Source: Aromatoleum tolulyticum (GTDB lineage Bacteria; Pseudomonadota; Gammaproteobacteria; Burkholderiales; Rhodocyclaceae). From it: a stretch of DNA of 64,000 bases. The DNA lies in NCBI RefSeq assembly GCF_900156155.1, contig NZ_FTMD01000006.1, positions 270,442-334,441 of the forward strand, read 5' to 3'. Of this stretch, positions 17,186 through 31,161 are shown piece by piece. Under the pieces are notes generated by a model. The model was not told the DNA's origin, searched no databases, and saw nothing but the letters and a program-made list of their open reading frames with translations. The stretch's first letter is position 1; each line of letters begins with the position of its first letter. Position numbers and translations under genes: made by a program.

Positions 17186-17908
17186 TTACTTCGTGCCGAC
17201 CAGTTCGATTTCCACGCGACGATCGGGCTGCAGGCACTCGATCAGTTTCTTGCGGCCCAGCTTGTCCGAGCAGTTCTTGCCGGTAATCGGCTGACGCTCG
17301 CCCTTGCCTTCGGTGTAGACGCGGTTGGCTTCGATGCCCTTGCTGACCAGGTAGGTCTTCACGGCGTTGGCACGGCGCTCGGACAGTTTCTGGTTGTAGG
17401 AGTCGGAGCCCAGGCGGTCGGTGTGTCCGACGGCGAGGATCACTTCGAGCTTGATGCCCTTGGCCTTGGCCGCGAGGTCGTCGAGCTTGGTCTTGCCTTC
17501 GGGCTTCAGCACGGCCTTGTCGAAGTCGAACAGGGCGTCGGCGGACAGCTTGACCTTGTCGGCGGTGGGCTTCGGCGTGGCTGCGGCGGGAGCCGGGGCT
17601 GCAGTCGGAGTAGCGGCGGGAGCCGGTGCGCACTTGTCCTTCGGCACGATGTCGCTGTCGCATTCGCAGCCGACCGGCAGTTGGCCGGCCATCGCGGTGG
17701 CGGCGGCTGCCGGGCTCCAGTAGCCGGTGCGCCAGCACAGGCCGGTACCGCTGCGGGCGACGACGTTACGGCCGTCGATCAGGTAGGGGATTTCACCCTT
17801 GCCATCCACCACGACGTCTTTCACCTGCGCAAAGACAGTGGATGCGGAGAGGCCGATCGAGGCGATGGCGGCCAGTGCGAACATCTGCTTTTTGGTCTGT
17901 TTGGTCAT
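17186..17908 (-). CDS. Outer membrane OmpA-family protein
   Basis: The 240-residue precursor has a signal peptide (MTKQTKKQMFALAAIASIGLSASTVFA), a short N-terminal region ending in two cysteines (CECDSD), an Ala/Pro-rich linker, and a C-terminal OmpA peptidoglycan-binding domain from about residue 125 (FDFDKAVLKPEGKTKLDDL, GHTDRLGSDSYNQKLSERRA, RRVEIEL). The N-terminal part is too short for an eight-strand barrel, so the protein is probably tethered rather than a full porin. A Cys pair in the OmpA domain (KNCSDK, IECLQPD) is common in betaproteobacterial members. Start ATG at 17908 gives the signal peptide. Confidence 0.9.
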   Translation of the reverse strand: MTKQTKKQMFALAAIASIGLSASTVFAQVKDVVVDGKGEIPYLIDGRNVVARSGTGLCWRTGYWSPAAAATAMAGQLPVGCECDSDIVPKDKCAPAPAATPTAAPAPAAATPKPTADKVKLSADALFDFDKAVLKPEGKTKLDDLAAKAKGIKLEVILAVGHTDRLGSDSYNQKLSERRANAVKTYLVSKGIEANRVYTEGKGERQPITGKNCSDKLGRKKLIECLQPDRRVEIELVGTK

Positions 17909-18010
17909 AATTTCCTCGTCGATTGGCAAGAGGATGAATAGGGTAACGATTAAGCCTGCCAAGTCTGATGCGTGAATTTCCGCGACAGCAACTCGCAGCA
18001 CATATCCAGT

Positions 18011-19330
18011 TCAGTTACTAAGCCTAGTTTGCCACAGCGCGGCAAACCCAAGCAATTCCGTGTCGTTTAATTGCAACACTGTATCCCCTTTATTTACGCG
18101 GATCTCGCCTGCAACCCATACGTGCGAGACGTGTTCGCGGCCCGCCACGTGCACCAGGTGGGATGCCGGGTTGAAGCACGGGCGGGTCTCGAACGTGTCC
18201 AGGGCGATCGCGCACAGGTCGGCGGCCTTTCCGGTCACGATGGAGCCGATACGGTCCCCCAGGCCAAGAGCCTGCGCACCGTTCAGGGTCGCCATGCGCA
18301 GTGCCGTGTGTGCGGGTACGGCCGTGGCGTCGAATGTCGATACCTTCGCCAGCAGGCTCGCGTGGCGGATTTCCTGGAAGAGATCGAGGCGGTTGTTGCT
18401 TGCGGCGCCATCGGTACCGAGGCCGGTGCGGATTTCCGCTGCCAACAGTCTTGCGACGGGGGCGATGCCGCTGGCAAGTTTCATGTTCGACGTGGGGCAG
18501 TGCGCGACGCTGCAGCGGTGGCGCTGCAGCAATTCGATGTCGGAGTCATCGAGATGGACTGCATGCACGCCGATGAAGTTTTCGCCGAGCAGATCGAGTG
18601 CGGCAAGCCGCGCCAGCGGACGCTTGCCGTGTTGCGCGAGCGAGTCGGCGACCTCCTGTGCGGTCTCGTGAATGTGCATGTGAATCGGAATGTCGAGCTC
18701 CGCCGCGAGGGTTGCGATGCGCGCGAAGGTGGCGTCGGCGACGGTGTAGGGCGCATGCGGCGCGAGCGCGAAACCGATCAGCGGATGGCCGTTCCACGCG
18801 TCCCTTGCGGCAAGGCCCTTGCGCAGGTAGTCGTCGGCGTCGCTGGCATAGGGTGTCGGAAATTCGAGCGTCGTGAGGCCGATCACGGCGCGCATGCCGA
18901 GCAGGTCGAAGGCTTCTGCGGCGGCATGGGGGTGGAAGTACATCTCGTTGCAGGTGGTGATGCCGCCACGCAGCATCTCGGCAATCGCCAGCAGGGTCCC
19001 CTCGCGGACGAAGGCACTCGAGACGTATTTGCCCTCGGCGGGCCAGATGGCCTCCTGCAGCCAGCGCATCAGTGGAAGGTCGTCGGCGATGCCGCGCATC
19101 AGGGCCATGGGGCTGTGCGCGTGGAGGTTCACCAGGCCCGGAATGAGTACGTGATCAGGCAGGCTGACGGTCCGGTCCGCCCGGTAGCGCGTGCGTGCGA
19201 GATCCTGGGGGAGCAGGTCGATGATCGTTCCGCCCCGGATTGCCACTGCGTGGTGTTCCAGGGTTACGTCCGCCGGTTCGACGGGAATGACCCAGCGTGC
19301 GTTGATCACGAGATCGGCGGGTTGGCTCAC
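18011..19330 (-). CDS. mtaD: TRZ/ATZ-family amidohydrolase (5'-methylthioadenosine/S-adenosylhomocysteine deaminase type)
   Basis: This 439-residue metal-dependent hydrolase deaminates adenosine-type compounds in the family's characterised members. Visible metal and active-site motifs in order are NLHAHSPMALMRG, APHAPYTVAD, IHMHIHETAQE, VAHCPTSNMKLASG and GLGTDGAASNNRLD. The start is GTG at 19330 (VSQPADLVINARWVIPVEP) with GGAG seven bases upstream; the ATG at 19480 would add an arginine/proline-rich leader without similarity. Gene order next to ubiG and gyrA is usual in Betaproteobacteria. Exact substrate is inferred from family. Confidence 0.88.
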   Translation of the reverse strand: MSQPADLVINARWVIPVEPADVTLEHHAVAIRGGTIIDLLPQDLARTRYRADRTVSLPDHVLIPGLVNLHAHSPMALMRGIADDLPLMRWLQEAIWPAEGKYVSSAFVREGTLLAIAEMLRGGITTCNEMYFHPHAAAEAFDLLGMRAVIGLTTLEFPTPYASDADDYLRKGLAARDAWNGHPLIGFALAPHAPYTVADATFARIATLAAELDIPIHMHIHETAQEVADSLAQHGKRPLARLAALDLLGENFIGVHAVHLDDSDIELLQRHRCSVAHCPTSNMKLASGIAPVARLLAAEIRTGLGTDGAASNNRLDLFQEIRHASLLAKVSTFDATAVPAHTALRMATLNGAQALGLGDRIGSIVTGKAADLCAIALDTFETRPCFNPASHLVHVAGREHVSHVWVAGEIRVNKGDTVLQLNDTELLGFAALWQTRLSN

Positions 19331-19587
19331 CGTGCAGTCTCCAGGATTGGTCGGGAAGGGGCGTTGCCCGCGCGCCGGCCGGGCCGGGGGGGGGCAGGTG
19401 CATCGTGGATGGCGGGGACCCCGCGGGTGCGGGGCTTTGTCGGGCGGCTGTACGCCTTGTCGCGCTTCAAATTTAAGCACATGGGTCCGGGGGCGACAAT
19501 CGCGCTCCCGGACGCGGCGGGCGGCAAGAACGGTCGGCGTGTTAAGATCTAACGTTTTTACCCCGCCGTTTTTGCCGTCGCCGCCAA

Positions 19588-22200
<2,613 letters not shown>

Positions 22201-22225
22201 GACGTGCACAAGGAGTGACTGGATC

Positions 22226-23323
22226 ATGACCCGGGTGTTCAATTTCAGTGCCGGACCGGCGGCCCTGCCGGAGCCGGTGTTGCGCCAGGCTGCCGAGGAG
22301 ATGCTCGACTGGCACGGTGCCGGCTGCGGCGTGATGGAAATGAGCCATCGCGGCAGGGAGTTCATGTCGATCATCGAACAGGCCGAAGCGGACCTGCGCG
22401 AGCTGATGGCGATTCCGCAGAACTATCGCGTGCTGTTCCTGCAGGGCGGTGCAACGCAGCAGTTCGCGCAGATTCCGATGAACTTGCTGGGGAGCGGTTC
22501 GGCGGATTACCTCGTGACCGGCACTTGGTCGAAGAAGGCGTTCAAGGAGGCGCAACGCCTCGCCGGGCCGCTTGGCGGCACGGTGCGCCTGGTTGGCAGC
22601 ACCGAAGCGGAGGGGTTCACGCGCGCCTTGCGCGCGGATGAGTTTGCGCTGGACCCGCAGGCCACCTATGTGCATTTGTGCACCAATGAGACGATCCACG
22701 GTGTCGAGGTCGGAGACGACGGTCTGCCGCCGGCTGTGGCGCCGCTCGTGGCCGACATGTCCTCGCATATCCTGTCGCGGCCGACCGACGTCAGCCGTTA
22801 CGGCCTGATCTACGCCGGCGCGCAGAAGAACATCGGCCCCTCCGGGCTGATCATCGTGATCGTGCGCGAGGATCTGCTGGGCCGCGCGCACCCGCTGACG
22901 CCGACCGTGATGGACTACAAGGTCATGGCGGACAACGGTTCGATGCTGAACACGCCGCCGACTTACGGCATCTACGTCGCCGGACTCGTGTTCCGGTGGC
23001 TGAAGGCCCAGGGGGGGCTTGCGGCGATGGAGAAGCGCAACATCGAGAAGGCGACGCTGCTATACAACTTCATCGACGCCAGCGGTTTCTATCGCAATAC
23101 CGTCGAAGTCGGCAGCCGTTCGCGCATGAACATTCCGTTCCTGCTGCAGGATGACGCGCTGAACGAAGCATTCCTTGCCGGCGCGAACGCGGCTGGGCTC
23201 ACGCAGCTGAAGGGGCACAAGTCCGTCGGCGGCATGCGTGCCTCGATCTACAACGCGATGCCGATCGAAGGCGTGAGGGCATTGGTGGACTACATGCGCG
23301 ACTTTGCCGCGCAACATGGTTGA
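22226..23323 (+). CDS. serC: Phosphoserine aminotransferase SerC
   Basis: SerC transfers an amino group from glutamate in serine synthesis and in pyridoxal phosphate synthesis. The 365-residue enzyme starts [19 protein letters not shown] and holds the PLP-binding lysine at residue 201 in [12 protein letters not shown]. The ATG at 22226 is preceded by AAGGAG and gives the conserved N terminus; the longer open frame overlaps gyrA. It is 25 bases after gyrA and followed by pheA. Confidence 0.97.
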   Translation: MTRVFNFSAGPAALPEPVLRQAAEEMLDWHGAGCGVMEMSHRGREFMSIIEQAEADLRELMAIPQNYRVLFLQGGATQQFAQIPMNLLGSGSADYLVTGTWSKKAFKEAQRLAGPLGGTVRLVGSTEAEGFTRALRADEFALDPQATYVHLCTNETIHGVEVGDDGLPPAVAPLVADMSSHILSRPTDVSRYGLIYAGAQKNIGPSGLIIVIVREDLLGRAHPLTPTVMDYKVMADNGSMLNTPPTYGIYVAGLVFRWLKAQGGLAAMEKRNIEKATLLYNFIDASGFYRNTVEVGSRSRMNIPFLLQDDALNEAFLAGANAAGLTQLKGHKSVGGMRASIYNAMPIEGVRALVDYMRDFAAQHG

Positions 23324-23364
23324 AACGGCTTGAGCTGCCCCGATGGGGGGGTGAAGAGGCGAGC

Positions 23365-24429
23365 ATGAGCGACGAACTGCAGAATCTCAGAAACAACATC
23401 GACCGGCTCGACGAGGAGATCCTTGCGCGTCTTGCGGAGCGTGCGCGCAGCGCGCAGCGCATCGGCGAGATCAAGCAGGGCAATCTGTATCGTCCCGAGC
23501 GCGAGGCGCAGGTGCTGCGACGCCTCGCCGCCGCGAACCCGGGGCCCTTGCCCGATCAGGCGGTGCAGCGGATCTTCCGCGAAATAATGTCTGCCTGCCT
23601 CGCGCTGGAGCATCCGACCAAGGTCGCCTATCTCGGACCCGCCGGCACTTTCTCCGAGAGTGCCGCGCGCAAGCATTTCGGCGGCGCCGCGGCGCTGATG
23701 CCGACCGCCGCGATCGACGACGTGTTCCGCGCGGTGGAGGCGGGGAATGCCGATTATGGTGTCGTGCCCGTCGAGAATTCGACCGAGGGCGCCGTCGGCG
23801 GAGCACTCGACCTGCTGCTCGCGAATCCGCTGAAGATTTGCGGCGAAGTGAATCTGCGCATCCATCAGCACCTGCTGTCGAAGTCTGAAGGCATTGGTGC
23901 GGCGAAACGGCTGTATTCCCACGCCCAGTCGCTCGCGCAGTGCCATGAGTGGCTCAACCGCAATCTTGCGGATCTGTCGCGTGTTCCCGTGGCGAGCAAC
24001 GCCGAGGCTGCGCGCATGGCCTCCGAGGATCCCGAGTCGTGCGCGATCGCCGGCGAGGCCGCAGCAGAGTTGTACGGACTCAACGTGCTGGCGGCGAACA
24101 TCGAGGACGACCCCAACAATACAACGCGTTTCGTCGTGATCGGCGATCACGACGCGGGCCCGTCCGGGTGCGACAAGACCTCGCTCGTGTGTTCCGCGCT
24201 GAACCGCCCCGGGGCGATGCATGCATTGCTCGAGCCGCTCGCGCGGCACGGCGTCGACATGACCAAGCTGCAGTCGCGCCCGGCGCGCGGCGGGCTGTGG
24301 GAGTACGTGTTCTACGTCGATATCGACGGCCATCGCGAAGATACGAACGTCGCGGCGGCGCTGCAGGAACTCAACGAGCGGGCCGCATTCGTCAAGATAC
24401 TGGGGTCCTATCCGGTGGCCGCGATCTGA
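23365..24429 (+). CDS. pheA: Bifunctional chorismate mutase/prephenate dehydratase (P-protein)
   Basis: PheA converts chorismate to prephenate and then to phenylpyruvate in phenylalanine synthesis. In the 354-residue protein the AroQ-type mutase domain occupies about residues 1-85 (LQNLRNNIDRLDEEILARL) and the dehydratase about 90-270 (VAYLGPAGTFSE, VVPVENSTEGAVG). A C-terminal ACT domain follows (NRPGAMHALLEPLARHGVDMTKLQSRP is its ligand-binding stretch in part), which usually gives feedback inhibition by phenylalanine. Start 23365 follows a GAAGAGG site. No leader-peptide attenuator is seen upstream. Confidence 0.96.
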   Translation: MSDELQNLRNNIDRLDEEILARLAERARSAQRIGEIKQGNLYRPEREAQVLRRLAAANPGPLPDQAVQRIFREIMSACLALEHPTKVAYLGPAGTFSESAARKHFGGAAALMPTAAIDDVFRAVEAGNADYGVVPVENSTEGAVGGALDLLLANPLKICGEVNLRIHQHLLSKSEGIGAAKRLYSHAQSLAQCHEWLNRNLADLSRVPVASNAEAARMASEDPESCAIAGEAAAELYGLNVLAANIEDDPNNTTRFVVIGDHDAGPSGCDKTSLVCSALNRPGAMHALLEPLARHGVDMTKLQSRPARGGLWEYVFYVDIDGHREDTNVAAALQELNERAAFVKILGSYPVAAI

Positions 24430-24541
24430 GGCGTCACCGCAGGCGCGAGGCGGGCAGTATGCGTGCCGGTCGTCCGGCGGGCGCGCTCCTGTCTCGTCGG
24501 CAAGGGATGGATGAGGGACGCGGGTCCCCGGAGTTTCGTGC

Positions 24542-25444
24542 ATGGGTGTGATCGACAAGCTGGTGGTGTGCGGCGTCGGCCTGATCGGAGGCTCTTTCGC
24601 GCTGGCGTTGCGGCGCGCCGGGATGGTGCGGCGCGTTGTCGGTATCGGGCGCAGCAAGGAGTCGCTGGCGCGTGCGGTGGAACTGGGCGTGATCGACGAG
24701 GCGAGTGCGGACTGGGCGTCGGCGCTCGACGGTGCCGATTTCGTGCTGCTCGCTCCGCCGGTGGGGCAGATGGACGCGGTCATGGCGGCCATGGCGCCCC
24801 ATCTGGCGCCGGGCACGGTGGTGACCGACGCGGGCAGTACCAAGCGCGACGTGATCGAGGCGACCTATCGCCATCTTGGCGGACATCTGGCGTACACGGT
24901 GCCGGGGCATCCCATCGCCGGTGCCGAGAAGAGCGGCGTCGATGCGGCTTTCGCGAGCCTGTATGAGGGGCGGCGCGTCGTCGTCACGCCGTTGCCGGAG
25001 AACGAGCCCGCGGCCATTCTGCGCGTCCGCGAGGCCTGGGAAGCCTGCGGCGCCGTGATCCACGAGATGCCGCCGCAGGAGCACGACCGGGTCTTCGCCG
25101 CGGTCAGCCACCTGCCGCATCTGCTCGCGTTCGGTCTTGTGCATGACCTCGCGGGGCGGGCCAATGCCGAGCAGCTGTTCAGCTTCGCTGCCGGCGGATT
25201 CCGCGACTTCACCCGCATCGCGGCGAGCCACCCCGAGATGTGGCGCGACATCTGCATCGCAAACCGCCAGGCGCTGCTCGCCGAACTGGATCAGTATCTT
25301 GCCGAGCTGGCCTACATGCGCGCCCTGCTCCTGTCGGGCGATGCGGCCCGGCTCGAACAGCTCTTCAGCGAGGCTCGCCACGCGCGCAACGAGTGGGGCG
25401 AGCAGTTCGCCAATTCCGCCAACCCAGCTTCAAGGTCGGAGTGA
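24542..25444 (+). CDS. tyrA: Prephenate dehydrogenase TyrA
   Basis: TyrA oxidatively decarboxylates prephenate in tyrosine synthesis. The 300-residue protein has a nucleotide-binding Rossmann start ([20 protein letters not shown]), the family motifs [11 protein letters not shown] and [15 protein letters not shown], and the helical C-terminal domain with [14 protein letters not shown]. It lies 112 bases after pheA and 2 bases before the aroA-cmk fusion. In many betaproteobacteria hisC stands between pheA and tyrA; it is absent here. Confidence 0.95.
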   Translation: MGVIDKLVVCGVGLIGGSFALALRRAGMVRRVVGIGRSKESLARAVELGVIDEASADWASALDGADFVLLAPPVGQMDAVMAAMAPHLAPGTVVTDAGSTKRDVIEATYRHLGGHLAYTVPGHPIAGAEKSGVDAAFASLYEGRRVVVTPLPENEPAAILRVREAWEACGAVIHEMPPQEHDRVFAAVSHLPHLLAFGLVHDLAGRANAEQLFSFAAGGFRDFTRIAASHPEMWRDICIANRQALLAELDQYLAELAYMRALLLSGDAARLEQLFSEARHARNEWGEQFANSANPASRSE

Positions 25445-25446
25445 CC

Positions 25447-27381
25447 ATGGATTTTCTTGATTTGCCGCCGCTGCTCGGTGCGAGCGGGCGCGTTCGTCTG
25501 CCCGGGTCCAAGAGCATCTCGAACCGTACGCTCCTGCTGGCGGCGCTGGCCGAGGGCGAAACCGATATCCGCGACCTGCTTGCGTCGGACGACGTGGAGC
25601 GCATGCTCGAGGCGCTGCGGGCGCTTGGCGTCGAATGGACGCGCGACGGCGAGAGCGACAACTATCGCGTGCGCGGCGTCGGTGGCCCCTTCCCGGTGAA
25701 GGCCGCCGACCTGTTCCTCGGTAATGCAGGGACCGCGTTCCGGCCGTTGACGGCCGCGCTGGCGCTGTCGGGGGGCGAGTACCGGCTGTCGGGTGTTCCG
25801 CGCATGCACGAACGCCCGATCGGCGACCTCGTGGATGGCCTGCGCCAGATCGGCGCCGATATCTGCTACACCGGCAATGATGGTTTCCCGCCGCTGCACA
25901 TTCGTCCGGCTGCGATCCGCTCGGGCGGTGTGGTGCGCGTGCGCGGCGACGTGTCGAGCCAGTTCCTGACGGCCCTGCTGATGGCGCTGCCGCTCACCGG
26001 CGTCGCGACCACGGTCGAGGTTGTGGGCGAGCTCATCTCGAAGCCCTACATCGGCATCACGCTCGACCTGATGGCGCGCTTCGGCGTAGTCGTTCAGCGC
26101 GAGGGCTGGGAGCGCTTCACGATGCCGGGCGGTGTCCGCTATCGCACTCCGGGCGTCGTCTTCGTCGAAGGGGATGCCTCGTCGGCCTCGTATTTCCTCG
26201 CGGCCGGGGCGATCGGCGGCGGGCCGGTGCGCGTCGAGGGGGTCGGGCGCAGCAGCATCCAGGGGGACGTGCGGTTCGCGGAGGCCCTCAGGCAGCTCGG
26301 CGCCCGCATCGACATGGGCGACAACTGGATCGAGGCGCGTGCGCCCGAGGGGAGGCGCCTGAAGGCCTTCGATCTCGACCTCAACCACATCCCCGATGCG
26401 GCGATGACGCTCGCCGTTACCGCCCTTTTTGCCGACGGTCCGTGCCGCCTGCGCAACATCGCAAGCTGGCGGGTCAAGGAGACCGACCGCATCGCGGCGA
26501 TGGCGAACGAACTGCGCAAGGTCGGTGCCGCGGTCAAGGAGGGCGCGGACTACCTGTGCGTGACACCTCCCGCGCGGCTCGTCCCCGCGGCGATCGACAC
26601 CTATGACGACCATCGCATGGCGATGTGCTTCTCGCTCGTGTCGCTGGGCGATTGTCGCGTGCGGATCAACGATCCGAAGTGCGTCAACAAGACCTTTCCG
26701 ACCTACTTCGAGCGCTTTGGCGAGGTCACTCGCCCGGTGCCGGTCGTTGCGATCGACGGGCCCTCGGCTTCCGGCAAGGGCACCGTCGCGGCACGGGTGG
26801 CCGAAGCGCTGGGCTATCACTGCCTCGACAGCGGTTCCCTGTATCGCCTCGTTGCCCTTGCCGCGATGCGGGCGGGGGTGTCCTTCGACGACGAGCCCGG
26901 GCTTGCGCGACTGGCAGCGACGTTGCCGGCACGCTTCGCCGAGGGGCGTGTGTTCCTCGGCGAGGAAGATGTGACGGATGCGATCCGCACCGAGGAAGCC
27001 TCGGTCGGTGCTTCGAAGGTGGCGGTGCTGGCGGAGGTACGTGCCGCCCTGCTCGATCGCCAACGTGAATATCGTCACGCGCCCGGCCTGGTTGCCGAGG
27101 GGCGGGACATGGGGTCCGTGGTCTTTCCCGATGCCGGTACCAAGATCTTCCTGACCGCCACTGCGCAGGCACGCGCCACACGCCGCTATAAGCAGTTGAT
27201 CGAAAAGGGAATGGCTGCTAACATGAAAAGTCTTCTAAAGGATCTTCAGGATCGGGATGCGCGCGATGCCGCCCGACCCGTGGCGCCCCTGCAGAAGCTG
27301 CCGGATGCGGCGCTCCTCGACACCACCGAAATGGACGTCGAGCAGGCCGTCGGCTTTGTGCTTGACCGGGTTCGTTCCTGA
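25447..27381 (+). CDS. aroA-cmk: Fused 3-phosphoshikimate 1-carboxyvinyltransferase / cytidylate kinase
   Basis: One uninterrupted frame of 644 residues encodes two enzymes. Residues 1 to about 425 are EPSP synthase of the shikimate pathway ([63 protein letters not shown]). Residues about 430-644 are cytidylate kinase, with P-loop GPSASGKGT at 438-446, CLDSGSLYR and [12 protein letters not shown]. The junction [15 protein letters not shown] contains no stop codon and no spare linker. In most bacteria these are separate, neighbouring genes. The ATG at 25447 gives the normal AroA start. Confidence 0.95.
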   Translation: MDFLDLPPLLGASGRVRLPGSKSISNRTLLLAALAEGETDIRDLLASDDVERMLEALRALGVEWTRDGESDNYRVRGVGGPFPVKAADLFLGNAGTAFRPLTAALALSGGEYRLSGVPRMHERPIGDLVDGLRQIGADICYTGNDGFPPLHIRPAAIRSGGVVRVRGDVSSQFLTALLMALPLTGVATTVEVVGELISKPYIGITLDLMARFGVVVQREGWERFTMPGGVRYRTPGVVFVEGDASSASYFLAAGAIGGGPVRVEGVGRSSIQGDVRFAEALRQLGARIDMGDNWIEARAPEGRRLKAFDLDLNHIPDAAMTLAVTALFADGPCRLRNIASWRVKETDRIAAMANELRKVGAAVKEGADYLCVTPPARLVPAAIDTYDDHRMAMCFSLVSLGDCRVRINDPKCVNKTFPTYFERFGEVTRPVPVVAIDGPSASGKGTVAARVAEALGYHCLDSGSLYRLVALAAMRAGVSFDDEPGLARLAATLPARFAEGRVFLGEEDVTDAIRTEEASVGASKVAVLAEVRAALLDRQREYRHAPGLVAEGRDMGSVVFPDAGTKIFLTATAQARATRRYKQLIEKGMAANMKSLLKDLQDRDARDAARPVAPLQKLPDAALLDTTEMDVEQAVGFVLDRVRS

Positions 27382-27457
27382 TGGGGCGTTTCCGCTGAAG
27401 GTGGGTCGCCGGCTCCGGATTCCGGGGCGATCCGTTCTTTTCAATCTACCGCTGGTG

Positions 27458-27477
27458 GCCGCTTTCGGGCGGCTTTT
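27458..27477 (+). promoter_or_regulatory. Hairpin with T-run in the rpsA leader
   Basis: GCCGC at 27458-27462 pairs with GCGGC at 27469-27473 around TTTCGG, followed by TTTT, 16 bases before the rpsA start. It could be a weak terminator after aroA-cmk or a structured part of the S1 leader used for autoregulation. Which one cannot be told from sequence. Confidence 0.4.
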
Positions 27478-27492
27478 GGATTTCAACTCCTT

Positions 27493-29199
<1,707 letters not shown>

Positions 29200-29211
29200 A
29201 TCTGATCGGTC

Positions 29212-29496
29212 ATGACCAAATCGGAGCTGATTGCGAGGCTCGCGGCGCGTTTTCCGCAGCTCGTCGCAAAGGATGCCGATTACGCGGTCAAGATGGTGAT
29301 CGATGCGATGTCCGATGCGCTTGCGCGCGGGGATCGCATCGAGATCCGCGGGTTTGGCAGCTTTGCGTTGAATTACCGCCCGCCGCGTGTCGGGCGTAAT
29401 CCGAAATCGGGTGACAAGGTGCACGTGCCCGAAAAGTACGTGCCCCATTTCAAGGCAGGCAAGGAACTGCGCGAACGCGTGGATATCGCGGGTTGA
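29212..29496 (+). CDS. ihfB: Integration host factor subunit beta
   Basis: IHF is a DNA-bending architectural protein made of alpha and beta subunits; the alpha gene is also in this window. The 94-residue product starts [17 protein letters not shown] and carries the DNA-binding arm signature [22 protein letters not shown]. Position after rpsA and a strong terminator downstream agree with the standard rpsA-ihfB unit. Confidence 0.97.
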   Translation: MTKSELIARLAARFPQLVAKDADYAVKMVIDAMSDALARGDRIEIRGFGSFALNYRPPRVGRNPKSGDKVHVPEKYVPHFKAGKELRERVDIAG

Positions 29497-29532
29497 GCGT
29501 GCAGTTCCAGCATTTGCCTCGTGATCGACAGG

Positions 29533-29560
29533 GAAGGCGGCGTGAGCCGCCTTCTTTTTT
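29533..29560 (+). terminator. Intrinsic terminator after ihfB
   Basis: GAAGGCGGC at 29533-29541 pairs with GCCGCCTTC at 29546-29554 around GTGA, followed by six T residues. It ends the rpsA-ihfB unit 36 bases after the ihfB stop. Confidence 0.9.
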
Positions 29561-29588
29561 GTCATTTGCTCGGGGATAATTCAGACCC

Positions 29589-29906
29589 ATGCGTATCCTG
29601 ATGTGGTTCTTCCGTCTCCTGCTGTTCTTCCTGCTGTTCGGTTTCGCAGTGAAGAACGATCATCTGGTTGGCCTCCAGTTCTTCTTCGGAAGTGCCTGGC
29701 AGTTGCCGCTCGTTTTCGTGATCCTGGTCTCCTTCACTGCCGGGGCGCTGCTGGGGGTGACGGCCACCTTCGGCTCGCTGCTGCGCCAGCGGCGCGAGAT
29801 CGGCCGCCTGCGCCGCCAACTCGCCCGCGCCGAACGTGACCGGCAGGCCGCCCCGGGCGTGACGGCCCCGCCGGCCCCTGAGATGCAGGCACCGGAAACC
29901 TTCTGA
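29589..29906 (+). CDS. lapA: Lipopolysaccharide assembly protein LapA (DUF1049)
   Basis: The 105-residue membrane protein has two N-terminal helices (FFRLLLFFLLFGFAV and LPLVFVILVSFTAGALLGV) and a short charged coiled tail (RRQREIGRLRRQLARAERD). LapA works with LapB in controlling LPS synthesis through LpxC turnover in E. coli. It starts just after the ihfB terminator and is followed 5 bases later by lapB, the usual pair. Confidence 0.9.
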   Translation: MRILMWFFRLLLFFLLFGFAVKNDHLVGLQFFFGSAWQLPLVFVILVSFTAGALLGVTATFGSLLRQRREIGRLRRQLARAERDRQAAPGVTAPPAPEMQAPETF

Positions 29907-29911
29907 CTCCG

Positions 29912-31087
29912 ATGGACATTGAACTTTGGTGGTTTCTCGCCCTGCCGCTGTTTTTCGCGCTGGGCTGGCTGGCTGCGCGCATCGACATCCGCCAGGTCGT
30001 CCATGAGTCGCGCGCGCTGCCGCGTTCCTATCTCTCGGGCCTGAATTTCCTGCTCAACGAGCAGCAGGACAAGGCGATCGACGCCTTCATCGAGGCGGTC
30101 AAGATCGATCCGCAGACGATCGAACTGCACTTTGCGCTCGGCAGCCTGTTCCGGCGGCGGGGCGAGACCGACCGCGCCATCCGCATGCACCAGAATCTGG
30201 TCGATCGCGAGGATCTGTCGGAGGAGCAGCGCCTTCAGGCGATGGGCGAACTGGGGCAGGACTATCTCAAGGCCGGTCTGCTCGATCGCGCGGAGGCGGT
30301 GTTCGCGCAGCTGCGCGACTCCCGGCTCAACGACGTTGCCATGCGCTATCTGCTGGAGATCTACCAGCAGGAGAAAGACTGGGCGAAGGCCGTCGAGGCG
30401 GCCAAGGCGCTGCCGGATCACGAGAGCGTGATGTGGCGCAAGGAGGTGGCGAACTTCTATTGCGAGCTGGCGACCTCGGCTCTCGCGAGTTCGAAGTACG
30501 ACGAAACGCAGAAGTATCTCGACGAGGCCTTCTCGATCAACCGGCGTTGCGTGCGGGCGAGTCTGGTCCAGGGCGATCTGCTTGCGGCGCATGCTCGCTA
30601 TGAGGAGGCGATCGACGTGTGGAAGCGCGTCGAGAGCCAGGATCCAATCTATCTGGCGCTGGTCGCGGAGCGTGTGATGGATGCGCACGCAAAGCTGGGC
30701 CGTATCGAGCAGGGGCAGACGCTGTTGCGCTCGTGGCTCGAGCGGCATGCCTCGCTGGATCTCCTCGACGAAGTCTTCCACTGGGAACTGGAAAAGGAAG
30801 GTTCGCGCGCCGCGTATGACCTGGTGCGCGAGGAGTTGCGGCGCAACCCGACGCTGCTGGGTCTCGACAAGCTGCTCGAGGCCGCGCTGCTGCATGCGCC
30901 TTCGGAGCAGCGCGGCGACATCGAGATGGTGAAGCAGCTCATCCACGGCCATACGCGCCGGGTGGCGCGCTACCGCTGCGCCGAATGCGGTTTCAAGGCG
31001 CGGCAGTTCCAGTGGCGCTGTCCCGCCTGCGGCGGCTGGGAGACCTATCCGCCGCGGCGTACCGAAGAGTACGATCTGGCGCCGTGA
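29912..31087 (+). CDS. lapB: Lipopolysaccharide assembly protein LapB (YciM)
   Basis: LapB is an inner-membrane TPR protein that promotes FtsH-dependent degradation of LpxC. The 391-residue product has an N-terminal helix (WWFLALPLFFALGWLAARID), about nine TPR repeats through residue 340, and a C-terminal rubredoxin-like metal knuckle with CAEC and CPAC pairs (YRCAECGFKARQFQWRCPAC, residues about 350-370). All four cysteines are present. Length matches E. coli LapB (389). Confidence 0.95.
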   Translation: MDIELWWFLALPLFFALGWLAARIDIRQVVHESRALPRSYLSGLNFLLNEQQDKAIDAFIEAVKIDPQTIELHFALGSLFRRRGETDRAIRMHQNLVDREDLSEEQRLQAMGELGQDYLKAGLLDRAEAVFAQLRDSRLNDVAMRYLLEIYQQEKDWAKAVEAAKALPDHESVMWRKEVANFYCELATSALASSKYDETQKYLDEAFSINRRCVRASLVQGDLLAAHARYEEAIDVWKRVESQDPIYLALVAERVMDAHAKLGRIEQGQTLLRSWLERHASLDLLDEVFHWELEKEGSRAAYDLVREELRRNPTLLGLDKLLEAALLHAPSEQRGDIEMVKQLIHGHTRRVARYRCAECGFKARQFQWRCPACGGWETYPPRRTEEYDLAP

Positions 31088-31161
31088 GCGTCACGCACTG
31101 ATCCCGGTTTCCGGCGGTTCGCAGCTTGCGGGCCGCTTTTCATTTCGAGTGGGGTAGATTC

